25,182 bases of DNA, from assembly GCA_041920505.1 (NCBI GenBank), contig JBHGXV010000031.1:1-25182 (forward strand), in the 5' to 3' direction. The position numbers and the translations under genes are program-made. A model generated the notes under the pieces. It was not told the origin of the DNA. It saw only the letters and a program-made list of their open reading frames with translations, and searched no databases. Within the stretch, counting starts at the first letter, position 1. Every line of letters begins with the position of its first letter. Positions 7,523 through 15,695 of this stretch are shown piece after piece. This stretch comes from JBHGXV01 sp041920505. GTDB taxonomy: Bacteria > Bacillota > Bacilli > Brevibacillales > Brevibacillaceae.

Positions 7523-7561
7523 CTTCGCCGACGAACGCTTTGGCGGTTCCTGTCGGCGAAG
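7523..7561 (+). promoter_or_regulatory. oppA leader hairpin 2, same arm sequence as hairpin 1
   Basis: CTTCGCCGAC (7523-7532) pairs with GTCGGCGAAG (7552-7561). Inner GAACGC and GCGGTTC can extend the stem with a bulge. No T-run follows. The shared octamer arms allow alternative pairing with hairpin 1. Confidence 0.55.
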
Positions 7562-7584
7562 TGGCGATAGAGGGAAAGGGGTTG

Positions 7585-7626
7585 ATGAACAGAAAGGGAT
7601 CCGTCGATTTGTTCATTCGCTTTTTT
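7585..7626 (+). terminator. Terminator-like hairpin just before oppA, possible attenuator
   Basis: ATGAACA (7585-7591) pairs with TGTTCAT (7610-7616) across an 18-nt loop. After TCGC come six T (7621-7626). The stem is short and AU-rich, so termination would be weak or conditional. It lies 15 bp before the oppA ribosome binding site. Confidence 0.35.
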
Positions 7627-7635
7627 CTGAAAACA
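7621..7635 (+). promoter_or_regulatory. CodY-box-like palindrome upstream of oppA
   Basis: TTTTTTCTGAAAACA matches the CodY motif AATTTTCWGAAAATT at 11 of 15 positions, with the central 11 bases perfect. It lies 6 bp before the oppA ribosome binding site. CodY represses peptide transporters in several Bacillota. The T-run is shared with the attenuator-like hairpin, so one of the two readings may be coincidental. Confidence 0.35.
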
Positions 7636-7653
7636 CAAACAGGGGGTATCATT

Positions 7654-9291
7654 TTGAAAAAGAGTGTATTTGTTCTCGTAAGTTCCGCTCTGGCTCTGAG
7701 TGCTGCGCTGGCGGGTTGCGCCGGTAGCCAAAACGCTGGCAACAGCAATAACTCCAACAGCCAACAGGCTGGCGGCGAGAAAAAAGAGATGGTCATGCAC
7801 TACAACTTCGCGGGCGAAATTCCGTCGGCTGACCCGGGTCTGGGCACCGACAACCAGTCGCTGACCTTCGCGCTCAACACCTTCGAAGGTCTGACCCGCC
7901 TCGACAAGGATGGCAAATACCAGCCGGCCGGCGCCGAAAGCTGGGACATTTCTCCGGACGGCCTGACCTACACCTTCAAGCTGCGTAAAGACGCGAAGTG
8001 GAGCAACGGCGATCCGGTAACCGCCCACGACTACGAATTCGAGTGGAAGCGCGTGCTCAACCCGAAAACCGCAGCCGAGTATGCGTACCAACTCTACTAC
8101 ATCAAAGGTGCCGAAGCCTACAACAAAGGCAAAGGCAAAGTGGAGGACGTAGGCGTAAAAGCGCTGGATGACTACACCCTGCAAGTCACGTTGGCCAACA
8201 AAACGCCGTTCTTTATCGAGCTGACTTCCTTCCCAACCTACTATCCGGTTCACAAGGCGACCGCCGAGAAGAACGAAAACTGGGCTGCCGACGCGAAAAC
8301 GTTCGTTTCCAACGGCCCGTTCACAATGGAAAGCTGGGAGCACAAAAACAAGCTGGTTCTGAAGAAGAACCCGTACTACTTCGATGCAGCGAAAGTCAAG
8401 CTGGACAGGATCGAGTGCACGCTCATCGACGACGACAACACGGCACAAGCGAAATTCGACAATGGCGAACTGGATTTTGGCGGTTACCCGTCTTACAGTC
8501 TGCCGGTTGACCTGATTCCGAAGCTCAAACAGGAGGGCAAACTGAGCGTAGAGCCGGAGCCGGGCACCAACGCCGTCATCTTCAACACGCAAAAACCACC
8601 GTTCAACAACAAGAAAATCCGCAGAGCGTTTGCGTTGGCGATGAACCGCCAAGACATCACCGACAACGTTATCCAGGTAGGTCAAACCCCGGCATTCGGC
8701 TGGGTGCCGCCGAGCATGGCGCTCAAACCGGAAGGCTACTTCCAGGAAAACGTCGAAGAAGCGAAAAAGCTGCTGGCTGAAGGGATGAAAGAACTGGGTC
8801 TGACCAAGTTCCCGGAAGTTACCTACAAGTACAACACCGGCGACCAGAACAAGAAAATTGCGGAAGCGCTGCAAGACCAATGGAAGAAAAACCTTGGCAT
8901 CGACGTGAAACTGGAGAACGAAGAGTGGAAAGTGTTCCTGAAAGACCGGACGTCCGGTAACTACCAACTGGGCCGTTACGCATGGGGTGCTGACTTCAAC
9001 GACCCGATCAACTTCCTGGAGTTGTTCAAAGACAAGGACGGCGGCAACAACGACGCTGACTACGACAACCCGCAATTCCGCGATCTGCTGAACAAATCCT
9101 ATGCCGAGTCTGATCCGGCGAAACGGAAAGAACTGTTGCTGCAAGCGGAAACCATCCTGATGGACGACATGCCGCTGGCTCCGCTCAGCTTCCGTGCGAA
9201 CGGGTATATCAATAATGAGAAGTTGAAAGGCTGGCACTTCAACCCGGTTGGCGGTGTCCTCGATCTGAAAGAGGCGTACCTCGAACAGTAA
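7654..9291 (+). CDS. oppA: Oligopeptide ABC transporter, substrate-binding lipoprotein
   Basis: This 545-residue family-5 extracellular solute-binding protein captures peptides outside the membrane and delivers them to OppBCDF. The N-terminus has a KK charge pair, a hydrophobic stretch and the lipobox LAGC with Cys22 as the lipidated residue, then a flexible Asn/Ser/Gly/Gln-rich linker. The mature part shows family hallmarks such as LNTFEGLTRLD, SPDGLTYTFKLR, KWSNGDPVTAHDYEFEWKR and FNTQKPPFNNKKIRRAFALAM. The start is TTG 7654: AGGGGG (7641-7646) lies at ideal spacing, and this start places the signal peptide correctly. Longer readings from 7540 run through the leader structures and are rejected. 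Its wording is richer in AAC, GAC and CTG codons than the neighbours, as in highly expressed genes. A stable hairpin separates it from oppB. Confidence 0.95.
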   Translation: MKKSVFVLVSSALALSAALAGCAGSQNAGNSNNSNSQQAGGEKKEMVMHYNFAGEIPSADPGLGTDNQSLTFALNTFEGLTRLDKDGKYQPAGAESWDISPDGLTYTFKLRKDAKWSNGDPVTAHDYEFEWKRVLNPKTAAEYAYQLYYIKGAEAYNKGKGKVEDVGVKALDDYTLQVTLANKTPFFIELTSFPTYYPVHKATAEKNENWAADAKTFVSNGPFTMESWEHKNKLVLKKNPYYFDAAKVKLDRIECTLIDDDNTAQAKFDNGELDFGGYPSYSLPVDLIPKLKQEGKLSVEPEPGTNAVIFNTQKPPFNNKKIRRAFALAMNRQDITDNVIQVGQTPAFGWVPPSMALKPEGYFQENVEEAKKLLAEGMKELGLTKFPEVTYKYNTGDQNKKIAEALQDQWKKNLGIDVKLENEEWKVFLKDRTSGNYQLGRYAWGADFNDPINFLELFKDKDGGNNDADYDNPQFRDLLNKSYAESDPAKRKELLLQAETILMDDMPLAPLSFRANGYINNEKLKGWHFNPVGGVLDLKEAYLEQ

Positions 9292-9336
9292 TACGCCACG
9301 TGAGGATGTTCAAGCAGTATTGATAGTTTTTCTGGC

Positions 9337-9366
9337 GGAAGGTATATGGTCCCCCATATACCTTCC
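9337..9366 (+). terminator. Stable hairpin between oppA and oppB (processing site or partial terminator)
   Basis: A perfect 13-bp stem, GGAAGGTATATGG (9337-9349) with CCATATACCTTCC (9354-9366), closes a 4-nt loop. No T-run follows. Such hairpins commonly stabilise the 3' end of oppA mRNA so that the binding protein is made in excess. Confidence 0.5.
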
Positions 9367-9461
9367 CTTATGTAAAACCTTCTTGTCCGCGTCTTCTACG
9401 ATCAAGTCACAGAGAAGTAGGGAAGTGGGATACGAACCAACAACAGAAGGAGGGCATTCGA

Positions 9462-10394
9462 TTGATCCGTTATCTCGCGAAGCGTATCTTGTTCATGATC
9501 ATCACGTTGTTTCTCATCACGACGGCTACGTTTTTTCTGATGCATGCCGTGCCGGGCGGTCCGTTCACGCAGGAAAAAGCCGTCCCGCCGGAAATCCTCC
9601 AGGCTCTTGAAGAACACTACGGAATCAACAAACCGCTGTTCCAGCAATATCTGGATTACTTGAAACAAGTGATTACCTGGGATTTGGGCCCGTCGTTTAA
9701 AGAACGAGCCGTAACTGTCAACGATATCATCAATCGCGGCTTCCCTGTCTCTGCCGCACTGGGGATCCAGGCTGCCCTGATGGCCGTCTTTGGCGGCATC
9801 ACGCTGGGCACGATCGCTGCCCTGCGGCACAACAAGTGGCCGGACCAGACAGCGATGCTGATTGCCGTGTTGGGTCTGTCGGTACCGAGCTTTATCCTGG
9901 CTTCTTTTTATCAGTATATTTTTGGGGTCGAATTGAAATGGCTCCCGATTGCGGGTTGGGATTCATTTAAGCATACAATCCTTCCTTCCATGGCTCTGGC
10001 CGCCCTTCCGCTGGCGTTCGTGGCACGTCTGACGCGTTCCAACCTGCTTGAGGTCATGGGACAAGACTATATCAAGACGGCGAAGGCAAAAGGGTTGAGC
10101 GTGGTGACCACGACCGTCAAACACGCGATTCGCAATGCCCTCCTGCCCGTTGTCACGTACATGGGTCCACTGCTTGCAAACGTTATCACCGGTTCGTTTG
10201 TTATTGAAAAGATTTTCAACATTCCAGGAATGGGTCGGGAATTCGTTACGTCGATTTCCAACCGTGACTATACGGTGATCATGGGGACTACGGTGTTTTA
10301 CGCGATTATTCTGGTCGTGCTGGTACTGCTGGTCGACATCGCCTACACGCTGATTGACCCGCGCATCAAGCTGACGGATCTCGGAAAGGAGTAA
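9462..10394 (+). CDS. oppB: Oligopeptide ABC transporter permease OppB
   Basis: This 310-residue inner-membrane permease has an N-terminal membrane helix (ILFMIITLFLITTATFFLMHAVPGG region) followed by the periplasm-facing segment typical of OppB/DppB and then five more hydrophobic stretches. The EAA loop, which contacts the ATPases, is seen as YIKTAKAKGLS...HAIRNALLPVV (about 203-230). The C-terminus ends in the usual DPRI motif. The start is TTG 9462, with AAGGAGGG (9447-9454) 7 bp upstream. It is the first permease gene of the operon. oppC begins 7 bp after its stop, indicating cotranscription. Confidence 0.95.
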   Translation: MIRYLAKRILFMIITLFLITTATFFLMHAVPGGPFTQEKAVPPEILQALEEHYGINKPLFQQYLDYLKQVITWDLGPSFKERAVTVNDIINRGFPVSAALGIQAALMAVFGGITLGTIAALRHNKWPDQTAMLIAVLGLSVPSFILASFYQYIFGVELKWLPIAGWDSFKHTILPSMALAALPLAFVARLTRSNLLEVMGQDYIKTAKAKGLSVVTTTVKHAIRNALLPVVTYMGPLLANVITGSFVIEKIFNIPGMGREFVTSISNRDYTVIMGTTVFYAIILVVLVLLVDIAYTLIDPRIKLTDLGKE

Positions 10395-10401
10395 CGATCT
10401 G

Positions 10402-11316
10402 ATGCAATTAAGCCAAGAGCATTTTCAGCCGATTGCCATCAACCTGCAACAGGCGGAACAGATCAAGCGCCCGAGCCTGTCCTTCTGGGCCGATGTCTGG
10501 CGCCGTTTGAAAATGAATAAAATCGCCATGATTTCATTGGTGATCATTATTTTGCTGATCCTCGGGGCGATTTTTATCCCGGTCTTCAGCCAGTACAACT
10601 ACTACTCCCAGGAGTTGCACAACAAGAACCAGCCGCCGTCTGCTGCACACTGGTTCGGCACGGACGATTTGGGCCGCGACATGTTTGTCCGCGTCTGGCA
10701 CGGTGCGCGCATCTCGCTGGAAGTCGGGTTTGCCGCAGCCTTCATCGACTTGGTGATCGGGGTGATCTACGGCGGGATTGCCGGCTACTACGGGGGCAAA
10801 GTGGATGAAATCATGATGCGGATCGCCGACATCCTGTTTGCCGTACCGTATCTCTTGGTCGTGATCCTGCTGATGGTCGTGCTCGACCCGGGTGTGCTCA
10901 CCATCATTCTGGCGATGTCGATTACCGGATGGATCAACATGGCCCGGATCGTTCGCGGTCAGGTCATGCAACTGAAAGCGCAGGAGTTCGTCCTGGCGGC
11001 GATTTCGCTCGGCGCTGATTCCAAGCGCATCATTTTCAAACACCTGATCCCCAATGCGCTGGGTCCGATTATCGTTACGCTCAGCTTGACCGTTCCGTCG
11101 GCGATCTTTACCGAATCGTTCCTCTCCTTCATCGGCCTGGGGGTATCGGCACCGGTTGCCTCCTGGGGAACGATGGCTTCAGACGGGCTGCCGGCGATGC
11201 GGTACTTCCCGTGGCGTCTGTTGTTCCCGGCGGCGCTGATCAGCGTGACAATGCTGGCATTCAACCTGCTCGGCGACGGTTTGCGCGATGCCGTAGACCC
11301 GCGCCTTCGTAAATAG
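10402..11316 (+). CDS. oppC: Oligopeptide ABC transporter permease OppC
   Basis: This 304-residue permease pairs with OppB. An OppC-type N-terminal domain holds WRRLKMNKIAMISL and a membrane helix (about 42-62), then the HWFGTDDLGRDMF(V)R motif typical of OppC/DppC at about 82-95. The EAA loop (EFVLAAISLGADSKRIIFKHLIPN region) and the C-terminal LLGDGLRDAVDPRL follow. The ATG at 10402 has AAAGGAG (10384-10390) 11 bp upstream, inside the end of oppB. The stop overlaps the ribosome binding site of oppD. Confidence 0.95.
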   Translation: MQLSQEHFQPIAINLQQAEQIKRPSLSFWADVWRRLKMNKIAMISLVIIILLILGAIFIPVFSQYNYYSQELHNKNQPPSAAHWFGTDDLGRDMFVRVWHGARISLEVGFAAAFIDLVIGVIYGGIAGYYGGKVDEIMMRIADILFAVPYLLVVILLMVVLDPGVLTIILAMSITGWINMARIVRGQVMQLKAQEFVLAAISLGADSKRIIFKHLIPNALGPIIVTLSLTVPSAIFTESFLSFIGLGVSAPVASWGTMASDGLPAMRYFPWRLLFPAALISVTMLAFNLLGDGLRDAVDPRLRK

Positions 11317-11328
11317 GAGGGAGATTCG

Positions 11329-12324
11329 ATGGAACGCATCCTTGAAGTCAAAGACCTGCATGTTTCCTTCCACACCTATGCGGGCGAAGTCAAAGCGGTT
11401 CGCGGCGTCAATTTCCATGTGAATCGCGGGGAAGCCGTCGCGATTGTGGGAGAATCCGGTTGCGGCAAATCCGTTACCGCTCAATCGTTGATGAAGCTGA
11501 TCCCGATGCCGCCGGGACAGATCAAAAAAGGACAAATCCTGTTTAACGGCCAGGATATCGTCAAGAAAACCAACAAGGAAATGGAATCGATTCGCGGGAA
11601 AGAAATCGGGATGATCTTCCAGGACCCGATGACCTCGCTCAACCCGACCATGACTGTGGGCAAGCAGATCATGGAGGGGCTGATCAAGCACCAGCGGATG
11701 AGCACAACAGCCGCCCGCCAGCGCGCGGTCGAACTGCTGGAGCTCGTCGGCATTCCGCAGCCGGAGCGCCGCGTCAACCAGTACCCGCATGAATTCTCCG
11801 GCGGGATGCGGCAACGGGCCATGATCGCGATCGCGCTCGCCTGTTCGCCGAAGCTCTTGATCGCCGACGAACCGACCACCGCGCTGGACGTGACGATCCA
11901 GGCGCAAATCCTCGAACTGATGAAGGATTTGCAGAAAAAAATGAACACGTCGATCATCCTGATCACGCACGACCTGGGCGTCGTGGCCGAGATGTGCGAC
12001 CGCGTCATCGTCATGTACGCCGGCAAAGTGGTGGAAACCGGCACGGTGGACGAAATTTTCTACAATCCGCAACATCCGTATACGCGCGGGCTATTGCGCT
12101 CCGTTCCGCGTCTTGACCTGAACCGCAACGAGCCGCTGATCCCGATTTTCGGCACCCCGCCGGATCTGCTTGCTCCGCCGGTCGGTTGCGGCTTTACCGC
12201 ACGCTGCGAGTGCGCGATGCGCGTGTGTCAGGAGTACGATCCCGAGTTGACGCAGATCAGCCAGACACAACAAGCCGCTTGTTGGCTGCAACATCCGCTC
12301 GCCAAAAGCCGCGTTGGATCGTAG
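11329..12324 (+). CDS. oppD: Oligopeptide ABC transporter ATPase OppD
   Basis: This 331-residue nucleotide-binding subunit has Walker A GESGCGKS (41-48), the Q-loop in IFQDP (97-101), the ABC signature FSGGMRQR (156-163), Walker B LLIADEP (176-182) and the switch His in ITHD. The C-terminal oligopeptide-transporter extension starts around residue 235 (NPQHPYTRGLLRSVP) and has four well-spaced cysteines: VGCGF, ARCEC, RVCQE and AACW. In some dipeptide and oligopeptide transporters such cysteines hold an iron-sulphur cluster. The ATG at 11329 follows TAGGAGGGA, which includes the oppC stop. It heterodimerises with OppF. Confidence 0.95.
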   Translation: MERILEVKDLHVSFHTYAGEVKAVRGVNFHVNRGEAVAIVGESGCGKSVTAQSLMKLIPMPPGQIKKGQILFNGQDIVKKTNKEMESIRGKEIGMIFQDPMTSLNPTMTVGKQIMEGLIKHQRMSTTAARQRAVELLELVGIPQPERRVNQYPHEFSGGMRQRAMIAIALACSPKLLIADEPTTALDVTIQAQILELMKDLQKKMNTSIILITHDLGVVAEMCDRVIVMYAGKVVETGTVDEIFYNPQHPYTRGLLRSVPRLDLNRNEPLIPIFGTPPDLLAPPVGCGFTARCECAMRVCQEYDPELTQISQTQQAACWLQHPLAKSRVGS

Positions 12325-12339
12325 GAAGGAGGAGTAGCT

Positions 12340-13299
<960 letters not shown>

Positions 13300-13309
13300 A
13301 TGATCCATG

Positions 13310-13345
13310 AAGAAGATGCCCTCGCTTGTCGGGAGGGATCTTCTT
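13310..13345 (+). terminator. Hairpin after oppF, probable terminator
   Basis: AAGAAGATGCCCTC (13310-13323) pairs with GAGGGATCTTCTT (13333-13345), with one bulged G. A broken T-tract (TTTCCTTTG) follows. Confidence 0.55.
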
Positions 13346-13384
13346 TCCTTTGCCTCTGCGAAAAAGACGGGAGCCTGGCTTCTC

Positions 13385-13410
13385 GCCTCCGTTTTGGCTG
13401 AGGCTTTTTT
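13385..13410 (+). terminator. Second short terminator-like hairpin downstream of oppF
   Basis: GCCTC (13385-13389) pairs with GAGGC (13400-13404), followed by six T (13405-13410). It may act as a back-up to the hairpin at 13310. Confidence 0.45.
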
Positions 13411-13486
13411 CTACAGGGAATTGCCAGTTTTTTTATGAACCAGCAAGATTATCCGCTATGTGGCATCGGGAAAGGAGGGCACGATT

Positions 13487-15568
13487 GTGCGAAAAAAAGG
13501 GTGGAAGAAGACCGGAAGCGGCAATTGGAAAGCGCTCGTCCAACAGACATGGAAGCGGTTGCGCCTTGATCGGTTGACGATGGATGGACATTCCCGAGGC
13601 TCCATTGCCCGGAAGATGATCGGATTTGGAATTGCACTTGTTCTGATTATTGTGGTTTCTTTACAATTCATCGCGCTCTCGTACGCGAAGCGCACATTGA
13701 TCTCCATTACGACCGAACAAGCCGGCATGCTGGCGGAACAACACAGCGCCAGTATCGACGAGTGGATGAACGGGCTGGTCTTGGCGGCCAAAACGGCCGC
13801 GTCCAAACGGGTGATGGGAAGCACCATTGATCCGTTGATCATGGAGCAGTTCCGCCTGCTTCACCAAAGTTACAGCGACATCGTCAAGGTGTACCTCGCC
13901 GACGGCCGCAGCGGCCAGGAACTGTACTCGTTGACCGGCCTCAATCACATTGATTTTTCCCAAAAAGGCTATTTCAAAAAAGCGGTCGAAACCAAATCGG
14001 CGGTGATCTCGGACGAAGAGCTGACACCGGGCGCCGACAGCAAAACGGTCTACATCGCCACGCCGATTGGCGACACCAACACAAACACGGATCGCATCCT
14101 GATCGTCGGGGTTTCCATCCGGAACCTGCTGAAAAAGATGGAGACGATCACGTTCATGCAGCACGGCTACGCCTTCGTCGTCAACAGCGACGGCCTGGTG
14201 GTGGCGCACAGGGACAAGGAAAACAACAACAAGCTGGAGCTTGGCAAAGATCCGGACTACGCAGATTTGCTGAATCAGTTGAAAACCAAAACCACTGGCA
14301 GCGTCGTCTATGAGGATCGCGGCACGAACTCGTTTGCGGCGTTCGCGCCGATCAAATCGCTTGACTGGATGCTGGTGCTCACCACCTCAACCGACGAAAT
14401 CTACGGAGAATTAAATGGCATGGGCTGGTTCTTCCTCTTGTTCAGCATTCCCGTCACGGCGGTCGCCGTCGCGTTGATCTGGTGGTTCGCCAAGGGAATC
14501 CGCACCTCCCTGTTCGCCATCGCCGGCGACATGCAGCGGATCGGAAACGGCGACTTCAACGTGCGAGTGGAGGTGCGCGGCAACGATGAGTTGGCGTTGG
14601 TGGGCCGGCAGATGAACCAGATGGCGGATCAGTTGCGCCAACTGGTGGCGCTGGTTCAGGAACAGGCGCTGCAGTTGAACCGGGCCGCCGACGAGCTGAA
14701 TACATACGCCCAGGGCAACCGGCAGGCGATCAACGACATCTCCGCCAACGTCGCCGCCATCTCCGAAAAAGTGGCGCAGCAGACCACAGAGGTGCAGGCG
14801 ACCACCCAGACGGTCTCGGAAATCGCCCAAGGCGTGGAGCAAGTCGCTATCGCCGCAGAGGCAACCAGCCAGGCGACCGCCCGGACTCTGGAGCGGGCGC
14901 AGGGAGGCGTGTCGCTGGTTCAGACCGTCATCGGCAACGTGCGTCACGCCTCCGGCGAAGTGAGCGAAACCGCGAAACGGATGCACAGCCTGCGTGACCG
15001 GGCAAAACAGATCACCAGCATCGTCGAGATGATCAGCACGATCGCCTCGCAGACCAATTTGCTGGCGCTGAACGCGGCGATCGAGGCGGCGCGCGCCGGC
15101 GAAGCGGGCAGAGGATTTTCCGTGGTGGCGAGCGAAGTGCGCAAATTGGCGGAAGAAAGCAGCGCGTTCTCCGAAAAAATCGCCAACATTGCCCACTCCA
15201 TCAACGACGAAGCGATGGAGATGAGCGCCAACATGGACGAGATCGCTTCCATGGTGATCGAGGGACTGGCGTCTGTCGAGTCCGTCGGGGAGGCTTTCCA
15301 GGCGATTCTGACTGACATTCGCTCCGCCACCGAACAGAGCGAGGCGATGTCGTCGACGTCGGAAGAGATGGCGGCCGGCAACCAGATCGTCACCACTTCG
15401 ATGCAGCGGTTGTCCAGCATGTCGGAAGAGATCAACGACTCGATTGGCGGCGTCGTACAAACGGTCGACATGCAACTGGAATCGATCGCGCGAATCAACG
15501 AAAATGTCGAAAGCTTGAAAAAGCTGGCCGACGACCTTACCGAAAGCGTACAGCGCTTCGTCATCTGA
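13487..15568 (+). CDS. Methyl-accepting chemotaxis protein (dCache-HAMP-signalling)
   Basis: This 693-residue membrane chemoreceptor has a basic cytoplasmic N-terminus, membrane helix 1 at about 44-67, an extracellular dCache-type sensor (about 70-310, with VYLADG and GYFKKAVETK ligand-domain features), helix 2 at about 311-335, HAMP at about 336-390 and a long methylated-helix/signalling region to the end. The hairpin tip that binds CheA/CheW is near 514-545 (TIASQTNLLALNAAIEAARAGEAG). No C-terminal pentapeptide tether is seen. Ligand is not predictable; amino acids or peptides are plausible for dCache domains next to an opp operon, which is inference only. The GTG at 13487 is chosen because AGGAGGG (13473-13479) lies 7 bp upstream. 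No chemotaxis partner genes are adjacent. Confidence 0.92.
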   Translation: MRKKGWKKTGSGNWKALVQQTWKRLRLDRLTMDGHSRGSIARKMIGFGIALVLIIVVSLQFIALSYAKRTLISITTEQAGMLAEQHSASIDEWMNGLVLAAKTAASKRVMGSTIDPLIMEQFRLLHQSYSDIVKVYLADGRSGQELYSLTGLNHIDFSQKGYFKKAVETKSAVISDEELTPGADSKTVYIATPIGDTNTNTDRILIVGVSIRNLLKKMETITFMQHGYAFVVNSDGLVVAHRDKENNNKLELGKDPDYADLLNQLKTKTTGSVVYEDRGTNSFAAFAPIKSLDWMLVLTTSTDEIYGELNGMGWFFLLFSIPVTAVAVALIWWFAKGIRTSLFAIAGDMQRIGNGDFNVRVEVRGNDELALVGRQMNQMADQLRQLVALVQEQALQLNRAADELNTYAQGNRQAINDISANVAAISEKVAQQTTEVQATTQTVSEIAQGVEQVAIAAEATSQATARTLERAQGGVSLVQTVIGNVRHASGEVSETAKRMHSLRDRAKQITSIVEMISTIASQTNLLALNAAIEAARAGEAGRGFSVVASEVRKLAEESSAFSEKIANIAHSINDEAMEMSANMDEIASMVIEGLASVESVGEAFQAILTDIRSATEQSEAMSSTSEEMAAGNQIVTTSMQRLSSMSEEINDSIGGVVQTVDMQLESIARINENVESLKKLADDLTESVQRFVI

Positions 15569-15585
15569 TCCGGCACGGATGTCGC

Positions 15586-15634
15586 CCGAAATCCCTTCCC
15601 TTACGAGAACACGGGGAGGGATTTCGGTTTTTTT
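15586..15634 (+). terminator. Terminator after the chemoreceptor gene
   Basis: Arms 15586-15600 and 15614-15627 (CCGAAATCCCT with AGGGATTTCGG, plus CCC/GGG after a bulge) are followed by seven T (15628-15634). The dacF promoter begins 3 bp later. Confidence 0.85.
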
Positions 15635-15636
15635 GT

Positions 15637-15666
15637 GAATATTTTCCTTGGGGTCGGGAGAGACTA
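15637..15666 (+). promoter_or_regulatory. Sigma-F/sigma-G type promoter of dacF
   Basis: GAATA (15637-15641) serves as -35. After a 15-bp spacer, GGAGAGACTA (15657-15666) matches the sigma-F -10 consensus GGNNANANTR at every fixed position. In B. subtilis dacF is forespore-transcribed by sigma-F, and read-through reaches spoIIA. A start near 15673 makes the ATG at 15672 unlikely and supports dacF translation from 15696. Confidence 0.55.
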
Positions 15667-15695
15667 GTGACATGAAATGGAGGGAAGAGAACGAT

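Noticed and set aside
7369..7653. T-box riboswitch in the oppA leader
   Set aside because: Only a vague AGGGATCCGTCG stretch recalls the T-box; the conserved AGGGTGGNACCGCG sequence is absent.
7519..9237. A 572-codon open frame on the minus strand across oppA, and similar long antisense frames at 3602-5092, 5857-7248, 12091-13308 and 14411-16168
   Set aside because: They lie exactly opposite strongly conserved genes, lack ribosome binding sites and recognisable domains, and are expected in GC-rich genomes with biased third positions.
13432..13459. Sigma-D promoter for the chemoreceptor (TCCGCTAT at 13452)
   Set aside because: Six of eight -10 bases match, but no TAAA-type -35 is present at the right distance.
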